DNA of 64,000 bases. It comes from Cardinalis cardinalis. Taxonomy: Eukaryota; Chordata; Aves; Passeriformes; Cardinalidae. Positions 34,351 through 47,690 of this stretch are shown here, piece after piece (within the stretch, counting starts at the first letter, position 1; every line of letters starts with the position of its first letter). The position numbers were made by a program, and so were the translations under genes. The notes under the pieces were generated by a model. The model made no database searches, was not told the DNA's origin, and saw nothing but the letters and a program-made list of their open reading frames with translations. The stretch is from contig JACDOX010000009.1 of assembly GCA_014549065.1 (NCBI GenBank), positions 7,254,131 to 7,318,130 on the forward strand, in the 5' to 3' direction.

Positions 34351-36850
34351 CTTCTTCTTGAGACTGTCCAGGTGCTCTATCAGTGATGCAGCCAAAAAAA
34401 CATCACAATTTAAATTCAACCAGTGAATGAGAGTAGCAGGACCATGGCAAGGTGGGAGATTGACACCTACTTTGGGGTGAGAAATGCCACGTGGTGTGTC
34501 TCTGTCCACATGGAGAAGGGCTGTGGTTTCTGAAGCTTCAGGTGGGCATCCAGAGGTAGGATGACTTGCACTAGAAAATACTTTGATGTGTTTTAAATTT
34601 GATTGCCTTCAGCATGGAAATCCTTGTTATGGTGGTTCTGTATTTTCATTTGAAGGTGCATTAAACCATTTTATTTTTAAGATCTATCAGATAAATGGTA
34701 GAACATACCTTTGAGCAAGCTGGTAATGCATGCTTTAGGTTACTTTATCTCTGGGAATGGGCCAAAGTGGTTTCTGCCTGTGTGCGTGTGCCTGTGTAAT
34801 TAGCCCACAAAATCAGACTCAGATAAAAATAACCAGGCAATGAATGTAAATAATCAGGGCCATGATACACATCACTCCCAAAACGTGATTCCCATACACT
34901 GAGAAAACAGGCACAGTAAAAAGTTAGAGAAATCTCAACTTTCATTTCAATCCCTGGAAAACACTCTGGGGGAACATAGATACTCCCTCACTTTAGTACC
35001 TTTCTAAAAAGGGCAGCAAAGCAGAAAAGCTGGACCAATTTCCATGCACAAGGAAGTGTCTAGGATACTAAAGCCAGTGGCAGAGTCAAGGCAGATGTTG
35101 AGAAGGGAGGCCATGGGTTGCAGAAGTTGTAGGTTTGGAAGCAGCTTGCTGCCATGGAGGACCCCAGAGGGCATGTGGCAGCTCACACCTCTTATCTCAG
35201 GCTCACCAGCAAAGAGCTCAAGAAAAGCCAAGCTTGGGTCATCTGCTGACAAAGAAAACTTTTCTATCCAACCTGTCTGAACTGCACAGCTGAGTCTGGG
35301 CACACTCAGGCATTATGCCATCCTCCCAAGCAACCCATGGGCAGCATCAGGGCTTGCACCTCAGGCAGTGCCTACAACATGTGGACATTCCTTCCTGCAA
35401 CCAGGCAGTGTTTTGCATGCAGAGCAGCCTCTAGGAATCTCCACCCAGCATTTTTTTCCTTCCCTGCATGGCATGGCTGTGGCCAGAGGTGCCTCCACAG
35501 TGCTGATAGAACGCTTGGGGAAACAGGGCTTCAGCCATCCTGCTCTTTTGTCACCTCACAGGATCCAGGACACACTGTGGCAGTGCAGACTCCTGCTGCC
35601 ACCATAATCCCTGCAGCCACTGGAGTTGTACTGCCATTTGTAATGATGGAAAAATTCAAGGGCAAACTCTGGAAGGCAGTCTNCCAAGATACTTTCTGCA
35701 GATACTTTCCTGGGATGAGGTCAGAGAAGCTGTAAGCAGCCACTGTTGGCACACCTGGGCAATGTCACATGCTGTAGGGAGANGCAAGGGAATGGAAACG
35801 TGATGCTATCAGAAAGAACTATAGCTGTAAAATTTAATAGTGTGATTTGTGAAGCTGACAATACCCACCATAAGTCACAAAATAAANCAGAAATGTGTGG
35901 AAACTGTAAATCTTTCTGAGCACAATTAGTGTAAACCCTTGTTAAGTTTTATCACAAAGAAGGACAAACATCANAGAAATTCCAAATATTGTTTTAGTGT
36001 TCTTAGCCTTGTCTCTTCTCCAAACAGTAGTCTGGAGCCCACCAGGGAAAGGACACTTTATCTTTCCTCACTGCTTCTCACTCCACTATTTTTATCCTCT
36101 TCACATTGTTTTGCACAGGGAGGTAACCCTTCTTTTTTAATCCCAAGAGGAAAGGCACAAACACTTTCAAGACAAATAACTGTTAATACAGTAAGAGGTA
36201 GGAGACAGGGAGTTATAAAATCCAATGCCTTATCCCATGATGGGGAGCCTACGATGGTGANATGGGCTGTGGTGAGAGTCTGCAGCTCTATGTTTCCATG
36301 CACTTTGACACTGCCCAGCTCATGGTACAGGTTCATTTGCTTCTCATGGGAAGAGAGTCTGAGTTCCAGACNAGCTGGGTGAATGCCTGACCAAGCTGAT
36401 TTTCCACTTATTCTGTGTTTCTGCAGCAGAGTGATTGCTGACATCAGGAACATCAGAGAAGGCGCAGCAGAGCAGCCTGATTCTGCTGACCGGAGAAAGT
36501 GCCAAGCACAGAGAGGCTGACCTGGCCTTTCCAAGTCAAACCTCTCCACTACCTCACTACCTACTGTGGGTCACAGCCCATGTGATACTGGCTAGCAGGG
36601 TACCGCAGATCTTTTAGGAGGATGGGAATNTGCATGACCTATGGGCTATTCAACGGTTGCTTCAGCCCCAGAGAGTGGATGGAATAGTGTTGACATACTC
36701 TTGTNTCATTTGGCCTGTAACAGCCAGCCTGAATATAATTTTCCTATAGGAGAAGAATAAATAGATGGTACTACTCAAAAACATCCCAGAATTTTGAAAG
36801 ATATTTAGTTCCAGGCTTTGAAACACAATCCACTAAATCAACCATTTTCC

Positions 36851-36877
36851 ACTGGAATGACACTGGGTCAGTCCAGT
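36851..36877. repeat. 11-bp inverted repeat, one mismatch, 5-base loop
   Basis: ACTGGAATGAC (36851-36861), loop ACTGG, then GTCAGTCCAGT (36867-36877) pair at 10 of 11 positions. The loop repeats the first five bases of the arm, which would fit a copy-back origin. Confidence 0.8.
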
Positions 36878-38098
36878 AGCTCTTGAGGTTTACGCTCAGC
36901 TGTAGTTTTGCTTGGAATGTGAACATCACTAATAATAGAATGGACATCCCCAGCTAATTTTTTTTTGAATGGCAGAAAATTGCTTGGTTTTCCCTCTAAT
37001 GAATATCTCTGAGCTCCTGCACTGAAGGGGAAGGCAGGTTTTAAAAAAGAAATTAGTTCTCTTCCTCCTTTTCTCCCTGCCATCTCCAACATTCTCACTC
37101 CCCAGTGCCAACAGCATGCCACAGCATTTTTATACTCAGTCACCTGCTTCAAGACAGAGACATATTTTGAAGCAGCCACTGCACGTCCCACGGCTCAGCT
37201 ATGTACTTCTTCATTAATGTGATGTGGATTTGTATCCTGACACAATCGTGTTGAGGGTCTCCATGTGTACTTAACACTTACCATCCACTTACCACTCAGT
37301 CAGGTGAGCAGGGTATGGAGTCATTTGATTGCCAGTATGACCAGCACTGCCAGGCAATGCTGGAGCACTTCTGATCCCTCGTTTGCAGNGCCTCGCACAG
37401 TGCTCAGGGCCCCAGGCAGGGCCATGGAGCAGCAGCCCCCTGTGTGCAGGGTGATGGGATGTGCTGAATGTGCAATGTTGAGTCCTCTGCAGCCAGGCCC
37501 ACAGACACAGTGCACNCCAGGCTGTGGGACAGTGGGGCACAGGAGCTGCTGGCCAGGGAGGATCTCTCATGAGTGGGTGCCTGAACAGCACCCCTGGGCT
37601 CACACCCCAACACGTCACTGACTGCCCATGAGAAAGCAGCTTGCCACCTTCTCTCACTATCAGGTGTTCTGCTGGCAGGCAACATAGTAATGCTAACTAA
37701 GCCAAGGTTTCAGCATGGCTGTTTATGGACACACGTTTTATCTCAGGTTCTTAGGTTATTATTGGTGTCACTAGCTTTGCTGACTATAGATTGTTCAAGA
37801 AGCTTTATTGATTTAATAATTGTTATTGACCATTTTAAATGCTAAATATGATTAAGGCTTAATATCAGAATGATGACAGAGATATGTTATTGTTCAGTGC
37901 ATTGTAATTTAAGTAAAAAGATTTCATCTGCCCATCTTATGAGTACTTTTGAAATAGAAATATTAACAGAAAGCTAAGTATTCTCAAATGNAACAGATTT
38001 ACCCAAAATATTTATGTACAATTTACACTTAATTTCACAGTAAATTGCAATCTGACTCCAAATCAATTATCTGATTTATTTTCTACCTGTGTTTGCAG

Positions 38099-38161
38099 AT
38101 GCCATATGAACTAGTGGCTAAAGGAGACAAGAATATATTAATGACATTTTACAAGTCCCTG
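38099..38161 (+). CDS. Candidate coding exon, 21 codons, unknown gene
   Basis: A T-rich tract ending in TGTGTTTGCAG at 38098 and a CTG|GTGAGA donor at 38159-38167 enclose 63 bp, a multiple of three. Only the first frame is open; the other two hit stops within 15 bases. The predicted peptide starts MPYELVAKGDKN and ends TFYKSL. Phase 0-0 matches the candidate at 7148-7264, so the two could be joined in one transcript across a roughly 31-kb intron. A 21-codon open frame between plausible splice sites can easily arise by chance in 64 kb, so this stays weak. I do not recognise the protein. The ATG at the first codon is probably not a start, because the segment looks like an internal exon. Confidence 0.22.
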
Positions 38162-41100
38162 GTGAGAATTTATCTCAAATGCTGTGTATCACTTTGATGT
38201 TCCCCTTTCATGAAGGAACTTGAATTGGTGCCCACAACCAAGCAGTTAGAATCAGTGACCCTGGAATTATCTTTCCAGTCTTGTTGTCCTGTGTGCCAAC
38301 TGGCATATGAGAATGAGCTGAATTGATTTATTTTTCACAACTATTCATATAATTGCAAGAGCACAACCTCACTTCAAAGCATACGCTAGATTTANCTGCA
38401 ACTATAGGGCATCTCATTTGGGTTGAAATTACTGACTGGGATGTAGACAAGGACACAGCTGTGTTTCTGGCATCTGACACTCTGGCATTTGAAAATGCAC
38501 TGCACTTGGGTCTTGCTGAGGTGATTTCTCAGTTCCACTGAATCAATCACAGGTAGTTTTACCACTAGTTTTAATGTAAGATCATCACTTCTAGAATTAG
38601 CTGAAATCAGTGCTATTATCCATATTTACAATGACATTGTTGAGGTCAGAATCTAGTNCTTGTTTTCCTTTTTGGTGAACTAACATATTTAGAAGCAGAA
38701 TCTTAAATTCCTGTAAAAGTTTGTAAAACTCACATCTCCAGGCCCTTCCACAACACCAAACTCTCTGTTTAGTATCCCAGCTCTCCCAGTGAAGATTTCA
38801 CTTCCAAGCCTTCTGCTCGAGATCTTTCCCTGAAAGGTTTATTTCCATTCCATTCAGGATGGAGTGCATGGAGCGACCCAGGGTGGAGCAAGCTGCCCTG
38901 TGCTTTCTGGTCTGTGGTAATCTCCATCGCTGCATATCAAAGGTACTGGTTCCTCAGTGTGCTGAGGGAGGCAGCAGTTTTTGCAAAGCAGCTACTGAGA
39001 GGCAGCTTGCCAGGAGGGATGCAAGGCACGGAAGACACAGACTCCTGAGGACACCAGAAGCGCAGGACCCANAATAACCACCTGGAGTTGCTTATGCCTG
39101 TGTCTGCCCTTGCTGGTTTTACTCTTTCAAGGGCTCTTGGGCACGAGGGGTGTTTGTAGCANATAACCCTAAGCATCCCACCTAGTGACCAATGTGTGGT
39201 GGCAGCAATCGTGGCCATTTTGGCAATGTGTCCCCAGAGCACCTGCAGCAGGCAGCCTTCCCTCCTGGGCACTGTGCAGCAGACCTGCCTGCCTTGCTTC
39301 ACCCTCTGCACTGCGTGCCCTGGATTGCTCTGCGTGTACCCACGCACACACGCGTCCCTTCTCCCCTTTCACCTCCTCCCCTCGGGTCCAAATGGATCCA
39401 TGAGTCATTGAGGGAAGTGCCCCTGATGACCTCACAGCCATAGAACCAAACATGAAGTATCAAAAAGCAACCTCATGTGGGAGCTGGGGACCAAGCNAGC
39501 TAAAGCCCAACTGGTCAGATGTTCACATCTGGGCTTTTTTCACTTTCACAGCATTTTCTATGCAATAGTAGTTCTTCGCTGGAAGAGTTTGACAGATATT
39601 CAGATTTTGATGAGGTACATAAAAATTCATATTTGGGACATCATGTGACATGTCTGAACAAATTGCAAATAACTGAATTGTCGTAAGAGAGATGGAAAGA
39701 TTATTTGCAGCTTAAAGGTTGTTTTTAATCTACAGATGTATCTGGCATTGATTAGAATAGAGAAGTTTAATATGACCATAAAGCAGAAGTGTGAACTTTT
39801 GCTGTTGGTGCTGTTTATGCATCATTAAAAGGGATGGAGAAAGTCATTAGGGAAAAATTAAATTGTCATAAATACCAGAAATATTTCAGTGTCCATGTGA
39901 GGATGCATGTTGGTGTATTTAAATTGGTCAAGATTTTCTTCAATGTTTTCTGAGGCAGGAAAAACATTTCTTTCCATTTATATGCCTTTTAAAGTAATGC
40001 TAGAAATTATTTTCAATAACACAAATACTACCCTGAATGGGAGCAGAGCTCTTGTGGTGCATTTGAGGGCAGTAAATCCTATTTTCTACCAAGATTAACA
40101 GGTTTTGCAGGCTGAACGTGCCTGAAGGCAGCTGTACTCTACACACCCAATTTTTTACAAAACACAGCAGGACAGGTTCATGTCTGGTATAATCCCTTTG
40201 CCTCCAGAACATTTCAGTCTTGGCAAATTGGTCTTAGAAGCAAGCATATGCTCCAGGTTTCCAGTCAGGGCCAGTTTTTCTTCTATTCCCCCTAGACCAG
40301 CTCTGCTTCCTGGGCTTGGACCTTTTCTTCACAGGGGTGGGACACTACAAGGTCAGTTCTGTGCAGTCCAAGCAAGAAAAATAATACTGATCTTCTTTCA
40401 GTGGAGAAATGGTGCAAAAATCAGAGATTGGCAGGATATCATGGTACANACCTCATTCATAGGCCCTGTATGGAAGTGGTCTGGGCTGCAATCTCACCAA
40501 ACAATCCTTTTCCTTCCTTGGAAAGTCCTCGGAGATCCAACACCTTTCCACTCGTGCAGGTGACCTCTTGTGCATCACAGGATGGTGTGAGCCAGACCAG
40601 GAGCTTCACACTACTTTAATGTGGTGGCCTCAGGTTTGGATTCAGTTTGGGATTTGGAGCAATAGCTATCAATCAGCTATCAGCTATCCACATGAAAATG
40701 TGGCCAGATTTGCTGCTGTTTCCCTGGGTTGTGGCAGCCATCCTTTGTAGCTATGCATCCACCTCACTACTGCTACACCCATACAAACTGTGCCTCACCA
40801 CGGGAAACGAGCTGATCCAGTTCAAATTCTCCTCTCTCCCTGTCAACACACAGAAATGAAGATAGAAACTGCTGCCTCCGTGTTGCTCAACACGCCGGGC
40901 ATTTGAAAGGGCTTTTAGGTGAATGTGGAGCCGAAGTGTCTGTCTCCGCCCACTCTCCTTTTGCCNGAGAGGTAAGAGGGGAAAAAACCCATAAATATAG
41001 TCTCTGTCATTGTTTGCTGATTTCAGTGGGTTGCTGGAAGTGTGTGTGTTCTGCAGAGTTTTCTGCAATAAAGCACCTCCCTATTTTGGAGGGGAAGAAA

Positions 41101-44100
41101 TTATTTTCTGAGCATGCAATTGACTCAGAGACTTGTTTGTCCTGCAGGAAGAGTTGCAGGATTAACTTTGAATACTTTGATATGCAGTGATAAAAAGGAC
41201 ACACNAACATGAGGATTTAGGGAGGCTCAGTACGTCCTTCCTTCTTGCTTTTTACACACCTAGAAGCTGGGCATGAATGACAGATTGCAGCTTCAGTCCT
41301 GGAAACTGTCTCTTGAGGCTTAATCCAAAGAGCAACAATGACATCATGAAAGCTGGTCCTGCTCCACTGAAAAACCAAGCAGCTGGCTGCAGGTGTGACT
41401 GCAGTCAGACTCTAATGGCCAAATTCACAGCAGAGAGAGGCTTCAGTGTGGTCAGCTGAAGCTGCCAAAGACAGAAGCACTGTAAAGCCTTGCCCTTCTC
41501 CAAGGCAGCAGCTCACCCTCCTGTACCAGTGCATGATTCAGAAATGAGGCAGTGATTTGGATAGTGCACACGTCTCTTTTTGGTGACAAGGAAGGAAGAG
41601 GAAATGCTGACAGCATCAGCCCAGCATTCTCTCAAGAAAGACCTAAACACCAGAGTTTCCTCAACATGAGAAGATTTAGAGCTCAAACCCAGTGTAAGNT
41701 CTCCAGAGCATCTAAAGCATCTCCAGAGAATATCACCTGAACACTAATTAAGCTCCATAGTGTGTTAACTTGGATATTATCCCAACCTCCATTTTGTAAC
41801 CTATAAGTACTTAGTCATTCATTCTGCACACATTCAGAAATCACAGATCAAAGCCATGTTTCTCAGACTGCTCAGCAGCAAACCAAATATTTTTGGGAGG
41901 GATGATAAGAGATGGAGTTGTAATGNGGCAAAGGATCCAATGGCACAGGGTGCATTTCTTTCACTCAAGAGGCTGATAAAAACATTTGTCTGTAAGTCTT
42001 ATTCACAATGGCACTTCTGATACAAATAAGTTAGAGTAATTATAAGAGAAAGTATTTCACAGTGGAACCAGAGAAAGAAACAAATCTGAAAGGCAGCTGT
42101 TGCTCTGCAAGATCAGTGTGATTGCTACAGAATTTCTCCTCTAAACCTTCCAGTAGAACATCCACACCTACACACATGCTTGGCATGAAACACTCCTGTG
42201 AAAGCATTACCTCTGTAGAGGAGAAGAGGTAGGTATGACTTTCTCTTTCAGAGTCTCAAACAAAGAACAATATATACCAATCACAGAACCCTTAGTTAAT
42301 TCTGTCAGCTTGGCTTTTGAAGTTAAGTATCTCACATCCCATCCTTAGGAAGCATCTTCCTGTTCTTCAGGTCACTGGAAGAAAATAATTTTCTACCAGC
42401 TACCAAATCTGTGGAAAATATAGAACTCATCATATCTCAAAATGAGTTTAATTTCAAGGAAAGTAATCAGTGCAATTCCAAAAAATTAAAAAGCAAATCC
42501 TGAAGTTTTTTATAAGTTGCATTAGACATAGTTAAGAGGCTAATGGTATAATTACGTACAACGAAGTAGGTATGCTGNGGCATCTTACATTTCTTGAGCA
42601 GACTGGGGCTCCTGCCCCTCTGCAAGGTCCCCACAGCTGTCACATGAGAAGGACTGAGTGTCACAAATCTAAGGCTGCAGTGCTGTCCTTCCAAGGTCCT
42701 GTGGCACCAGCAGGTCTTTCTGGGCAATGGGAAACCAAATGTCTTTAGCTAAACTTCTGTAACATCAGCAGGGTTTACCTGTCTCACTGTAGAGTATGAA
42801 ACATTTTCAATGACCTTGCACTGACAGAAAACTGCCACATTAATTTAGACTCTACTTTGAGTTGCATCATTCCCACAGTATCAATGCAATGTCAGAAGCT
42901 CATGGTGCAGGATGGCTTATCCTGGGTTTGGACATATTTAGGGGCCTCTCCTGCTGAGGGCTGTGTTCCTCCTAAGGANAGCTTTGCATTTGCCTTCAAA
43001 ATATAAATTCCATTGGGAAAAGGAAGGAATGGCATCTGATTTATGAAATTGTGGACCACTTAGAGTGGGCAATATTTTTTCACCAGGACTCTGCCAGATG
43101 AAAAATGCATATTTGTCAACACTAAAACTTTCCAGGAATGTCCCACTTCACCAACTTATTTTCACATATAAAACTGAGGAGAAATTCCCTCAAAATTAAA
43201 ATCTTTTGTTCTAATATTTTCAAAGATAAAAACTTGATGTTTCTTCACAAAAACTTTTTGTTTTGAGATGCATTTCAGCTTACTTTGAAATAAAATTGAA
43301 AACATTTTTTAAAATCTCAGTTTCAAAATAAAACAGTTCATTTGGGGATCAAACAGAATATTTCATTTAAGTGGTCAGAAAGGCTTTTTATTCTTTGGAG
43401 CTGATGATGAATCAGAAAAATTCTTTCTTTCCAAGACTCCGGTATATGCTGTTTTGAAGCTGCTTTGATATCTGATATTTATTACCTTAATCTCATTTGT
43501 GCCTTAGCATTACTGGCTATAATGGCTCCATGCTAGCCTGATGTTAGATGTTTAAATGCTGTGGCCCTGAACAGTGCTGGAATGGAAGACCACTTAGGGA
43601 TCATGAGTACTGTTGACATAAACCAAGNAATTATGATGGGACTGTTGACCTGGTAGATCCTATTGATCACTGAGAGNCAAATATGTAACATGTCCAAGTC
43701 ACATAAATTTATGTCCAAATAACATGGAAATAAATAGAAGATATAAAAGCAGTGAATTTTAATTATAGAAGAATTTGAATCTATAAGAAAAATCAACTCA
43801 AAAGAAATTGAGATCTCATGGCATTCAGATTTACTTTGAATCTTTTTTTAAATTGGATCTGAGAGCTGATGAAGAAGTTGCCGTATTTCCAATCACTAAT
43901 AAAAGTAATCTTGAGACAAAATTGATCTGAATATAGATAATTACTTTTAGAAAATAACATATGTTAGTGCTTGAATACACTGACTTGTGACTACAGGAAA
44001 GCTGCCCGTCATCTGNATTTTATGAGTACATCTCTTTTTTCATGCAAACACTAGGGAATGTTGTTTTTTGTATGGCTGGTTTTCAATATGTTAAGAAAAA

Positions 44101-44349
44101 TACTTTTTTNTGGAAAAGAAAAGGAACTTTTTGCCACCAGAAACCCAGAATTATCACATTAGGACCACCCTGGCTGGCTTCTCNGTGGAGTTCTAACTTC
44201 AAGGAAGTAGTATGGACACAGAAAGTTATATTTAAANCGAGAAGACTACATAGGTTTGTACTGGAGGTTTTGTTTCTCTATTTGGCTTTAACNGGGTAGT
44301 CATTATAATTAATGAAGTATCATACAGACTTTATTCTTACTGTTTAAAG
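38162..44349. other. Non-coding stretch, no gene recognised
   Basis: Unique DNA with a GC-richer patch at 38860-39450 and an AT-rich, CNE-like patch at 39520-39960. A 16-bp near-palindrome CGTGTTGCTCAACACG lies at 40879-40894. The word AGCTATC repeats at 40664-40688. A probable old repeat lies at 43080-43400 (listed separately). No gene is supported. Confidence 0.6.
43080..43400. mobile_element. Probable ancient amniote interspersed repeat, family unknown
   Basis: The sequence has repeated, diverged words of the TTTTGAAAT / AAAATTGAAA type and the phrases GATGAAAAATGCATATTTGTC, AAAACTTTCCAGGAATGTCC and TTTCAAAATAAAACAGTTCA. Similar text is common in old reptile and bird interspersed repeats. 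I cannot name the family. It may instead be low-complexity AT-rich DNA. Confidence 0.3.
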
Positions 44350-44350
44350 A

Positions 44351-44475
44351 ACTATTACCTCCCATTTGCAGAGACAAAAATGAGAGTATCCTGAAGATAA
44401 AGCAACTTTCCAAGCTCCAAATATTAGGAAAGGTAACCAAGGTCTTTGAGCCACAAGCCTGCTCTTTATGGCAAG
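44351..44475 (-). mobile_element. MIR-like SINE remnant
   Basis: In plus orientation the phrases ACCTCCCATTTGCAGAGAC, GATAAAGCAACTTTCCAAG, AGGTAACCAAGGTCTTTGAG and CACAAGCCTGCTCTTTATGG follow the reverse complement of a MIR-type SINE ('cccattttacagatgagg ... aagtaacttgcccaag ... accaggtct ... ccatgctctta'). It is strongly diverged and its ends are approximate. Confidence 0.5.
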
Positions 44476-46618
44476 GCCTGAAACAGGCATCAGAGCTTGA
44501 AATCTGTCTTTTTCTCCTACTTTTTTCCTGTGGGCAGGGCAACCCACAGGAGTGACTAGCCATGAAATTCCTAGGCAGTTCTAGGTTTGGATCCTGAAAC
44601 TACTCTCAACTAAATTTCACAATTTTGATTCAAGCATTTATTGTAGCGTTATTTATACTTAGACAATGAAATCTGAGCATGTACCAGCTGAGCCTTTGAA
44701 CTGTATCCCTTCTTCTTAGTGGTCTAGTCATCTTTCCACAGTAAATATGTTAGGTACAGTGATCACTGATAGAATGGGTTCAGCCAGTTCCACATGGAAA
44801 ATACTTTATGTTGAGACATCAAGAGGTGTAACACTTTTAACTGCTGCAGGACACATCTTTGGAAACAGGCTTTAATACTAGCTACAATGACAAGATGAGT
44901 CTGTGTTTCAAATGGTACAAATAGTNGTTTCGGGTCCTCAGGCCAAATTTTCAAGGTCAACTCTCTATACAGGCAGCTGAACAAATGGTNTCAGAGAAAA
45001 CATGCACAGAGAGGACATGTAAAAAAATATATTTTCTTCAGTTTACTCATACTTGTGTTTGTTTTCCCTACTCAGATGGCTCTAGCAACCTTCTCTCCAT
45101 CTCTCCATCTTATTAGGATATAAGTTTATGTTTTGAAAATCTGCCAAAATGCTTTGGTGTGGCAGTGGGGTCTTACAAGATGGTCAGCTTATTCTGGAAA
45201 AGAAGCCATATTTCAGATGCATCTTCATCCCACATCTCCAGACTGCTCCATCCAAATGCAGACCCCACATTGCTCTGCCTGTGCTTTTAGCAGTGCTGCA
45301 GCACGCCCAGGTGTGTGCTTCAGAATGACCAAACACACAAGGGAAGAAGACTGGNGGGTCATGCAGGTCACCCACTGACAACGCTGGAGTTTTCCCTGAT
45401 ACCTTGTCCCTGTAGATTAGGCAGCACTGATTAGATGCTCTGGGAAACCAGGAGGTCAGACAAAATACCCACAATTTTGAAATCTTCTTGGATTCCTCTG
45501 CATTGCTGTGAATACTGCCTGTTTCAAGGTATCTGGCAAATGTTTTTGTCATTNTAAGTAACAACCTGCAAGAAGAAAAGGAAATAGACAAACAAAAGGG
45601 AGCCTCATCCAGAACTAGGTGGCCATGTCCTGCCCTTCCTGTCCTTCACAGGCAAATTGTGATGGCTCTCCTTTGTGAAGAGATTCTTTGAAACTTCACA
45701 TCCAAAATCTGATGGTTTCCTATTGCTCATACCGTGATCAACTGGAAATGCTCTGAAATTTTAGTTGTGCTCCCCCAAAAAACACCAACCAGGANTTATT
45801 CTCAAATGTATCTTTTGATCAAGAAAGCAACCATTACCTCTAGCAGAAAAGCAATTCAGTTAGATGGTAGTTATTGAAAAAACAAATCAGTTTTTCCCGG
45901 ACAAAATCAGATCATACAAACAGGAATCTCTACACCTGGCACAGCTTTCCCACATAGAGAATTCAAAGTCGTTACAGAGGATACAGCTACTGGACTTGTC
46001 CAGGCTGAAAATGAATCCCAGTCCTTCTGTGAGCCACACCACCAAGCAATCTGCTGCCCTTCATCTGCAAGAGGGAGGAAGATGGGGAAATAGTAATTAT
46101 CCCTCTGTCACATTCAAGAGTTAAGTTCTGCTCTCTCTGATCACTGGACTCACTCATGTCCATGTGGAGCTACTGCTTATCTTGCAGGGCTTCATGTCTT
46201 GGTGGTCCCTTTGGAACAGTCCACCTGCACTATGCTTTTGACACTTATTTTTTTTTTTAACTTTCTTCTTTTTTCCTCTTGGATTTTGCAGCAATAATTG
46301 AGCCCCTTTGGTTTGTCTCTGAGGAGAGGAAACTCAATGACTCATAATTACCTTGCATGCCATTTAATGAAATTGAAGGAGCACAGTAACATCCATAATC
46401 TAACTCTTTGAGCTTGTTAAGCCCTAGTTCTGCATATTTCCAAGTGCTAATATTCAGACATAAATGGAAAAAGGTTAAAAGGATTCAGTGAATTTGTAAC
46501 AAATGTGCCCTTTGTGTATATGAATTCTGAGTTGTCTCTACTGGACATGGTGTGTTGGTTAATCTTGCTATGAATACCAAAATTACCTCCTCGTTAGCAG
46601 GGCTCATTGCTGTTATTA
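44476..46618. other. Non-coding stretch, CNE-like near 46250-46420
   Basis: No gene is supported. At 46250-46296 a long pyrimidine tract ends in TTTTGCAG and is followed by AT-rich unique sequence containing an AP-1-like TGACTCA word (46341-46347). A short frame reading to a stop at about 46349 could mimic a last exon but is too short to support. Confidence 0.5.
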
Positions 46619-46619
46619 C

Positions 46620-46812
46620 TGTAGCCCAGTGAAAAGGGCATTGACTTAGGTGCTAAGAGACTCAGTTTCTCATCACATCACTGCTACTGTCCTGCCATTT
46701 GTCATAGGACAAATTCCTGCATCTATTTATTTCTGTTTCCTTTCCCAGCTGGTGCTGTCGTGTATCTAGAGTTGAAGCTCTTTGGGACAGAGACCTCCTT
46801 ACACACTCAGTG
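46620..46812 (+). mobile_element. MIR-like tRNA-derived SINE remnant
   Basis: The head GTAGCCCAGTGAAAAGGGCA with TTGACTTAGGTGCTAAGAGA resembles a tRNA-derived Pol III head. It is followed by GGACAAATTCCTGCATCTA and TTTCTGTTTCCTTTCCCAGC, the 'cctcagtttcccatctg' part of MIR-type SINEs, then GTTGAAGCTCTTTGGGACAG, a tail phrase seen in old amniote SINE/LINE pairs. The ordered match is good but diverged. Identified from memory of the family. Confidence 0.6.
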
Positions 46813-47690
46813 TCAGATCTCAGTTAATTTCTTAATGAAGTAGTAACAAATGACAAGCAGGTAAATGTTAAATGAAGAGAAGTTCCATCTAAAATTAATG
46901 AACAACTTAAAAATTGAGCATACTTGGTATGAAATTTAAACCAGCTTTATCAACTACAGTTTCAGCAGCCTTAGATTATCTGGTGCAGGAGGTGATGCAT
47001 TCTGCANAAGCTTCTTCTACATTTTAAACACAGAGCCTTTTAATAAATAAGCACTGAACAAAAGCAAGACAGCTGATCCCATGCCTTTTCAGCTTTACCT
47101 TGCTTCCAGTTGGCTTGCTTTTGTCGTGTCACTTTCCACATAGATTTTTGCNCTGAAAATGAAGAACTCAAAGGGAGAAGTTATTACAGAGGAAGATTGA
47201 GAGNTGATCAGAGATTACCTGGAGTGAAGGTGTATGAGTTCTGCAGCTGAATCAAGAGCAAATGATCAACAAGAAAAGAAATAAAAAAGAAGTGGGGAGC
47301 AGAAGAGAAGAGAGGCAGCACTTTATTTATTAAGTGCCATCAATGTTTAAGGCATAAGGTAGAAATTCCTGAACAAAGTAATTCACAGTTTAAGAGTAAA
47401 ATTGTACCTTTAAGATGGGTAAAAAAGCCCACACTGAGGCCAAGAAACCACTTACTGAGATTTCTCAGCAACACTGGGGTCTGCTTTCCTCCCACTACTC
47501 TGGCAGGAACAGAGTTTGTCTCCATAAATCACACCTCCCTCAGAGACCACTGTCACCCTCATGGATATCATATGTTTCCCCTGTGGCTGCTGTTCAACCA
47601 CCCAAGCTGTGTCTCTGCAGCACTACATCAGGAAAGAATAAGCAGAAAGAAAAATGTAAAGAACAAAACTGCCATCTTAGTGAAGGAGTG
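46813..47690. other. Non-coding stretch left of the provirus
   Basis: Nothing is recognised apart from unique AT-rich DNA. The six bases just left of the LTR (GGAGTG, 47685-47690) do not reappear at the right LTR edge, consistent with the provirus continuing to the right. Confidence 0.6.

Larger units (their letters stand above)
31441..38098. other. Non-coding stretch, no gene recognised
   Basis: Mostly unique DNA. A 15-bp direct repeat (CTTTTCTTTTGATTA) occurs at about 31432 and 31464. Inverted repeats lie at 34323-34350 and 36851-36877. A GC-richer patch at 37360-37680 has overlapping frames on both strands without domains. Open frames of up to 163 codons cross Ns and have no family signature. 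Confidence 0.6.

Noticed and set aside
36419..36520. Acceptor TGTTTCTGCAG followed by a 31-codon frame with CpGs
   Set aside because: No donor before the stop, no start, and no recognisable protein.
40664..40688. Repeated AGCTATC words
   Set aside because: Three short copies with irregular spacing; too small to mean more than local slippage.
46297..46349. Possible last exon after a long pyrimidine tract and TTTTGCAG
   Set aside because: Only about 16 codons before the stop and no polyadenylation signal soon after; more likely chance or a non-coding element.
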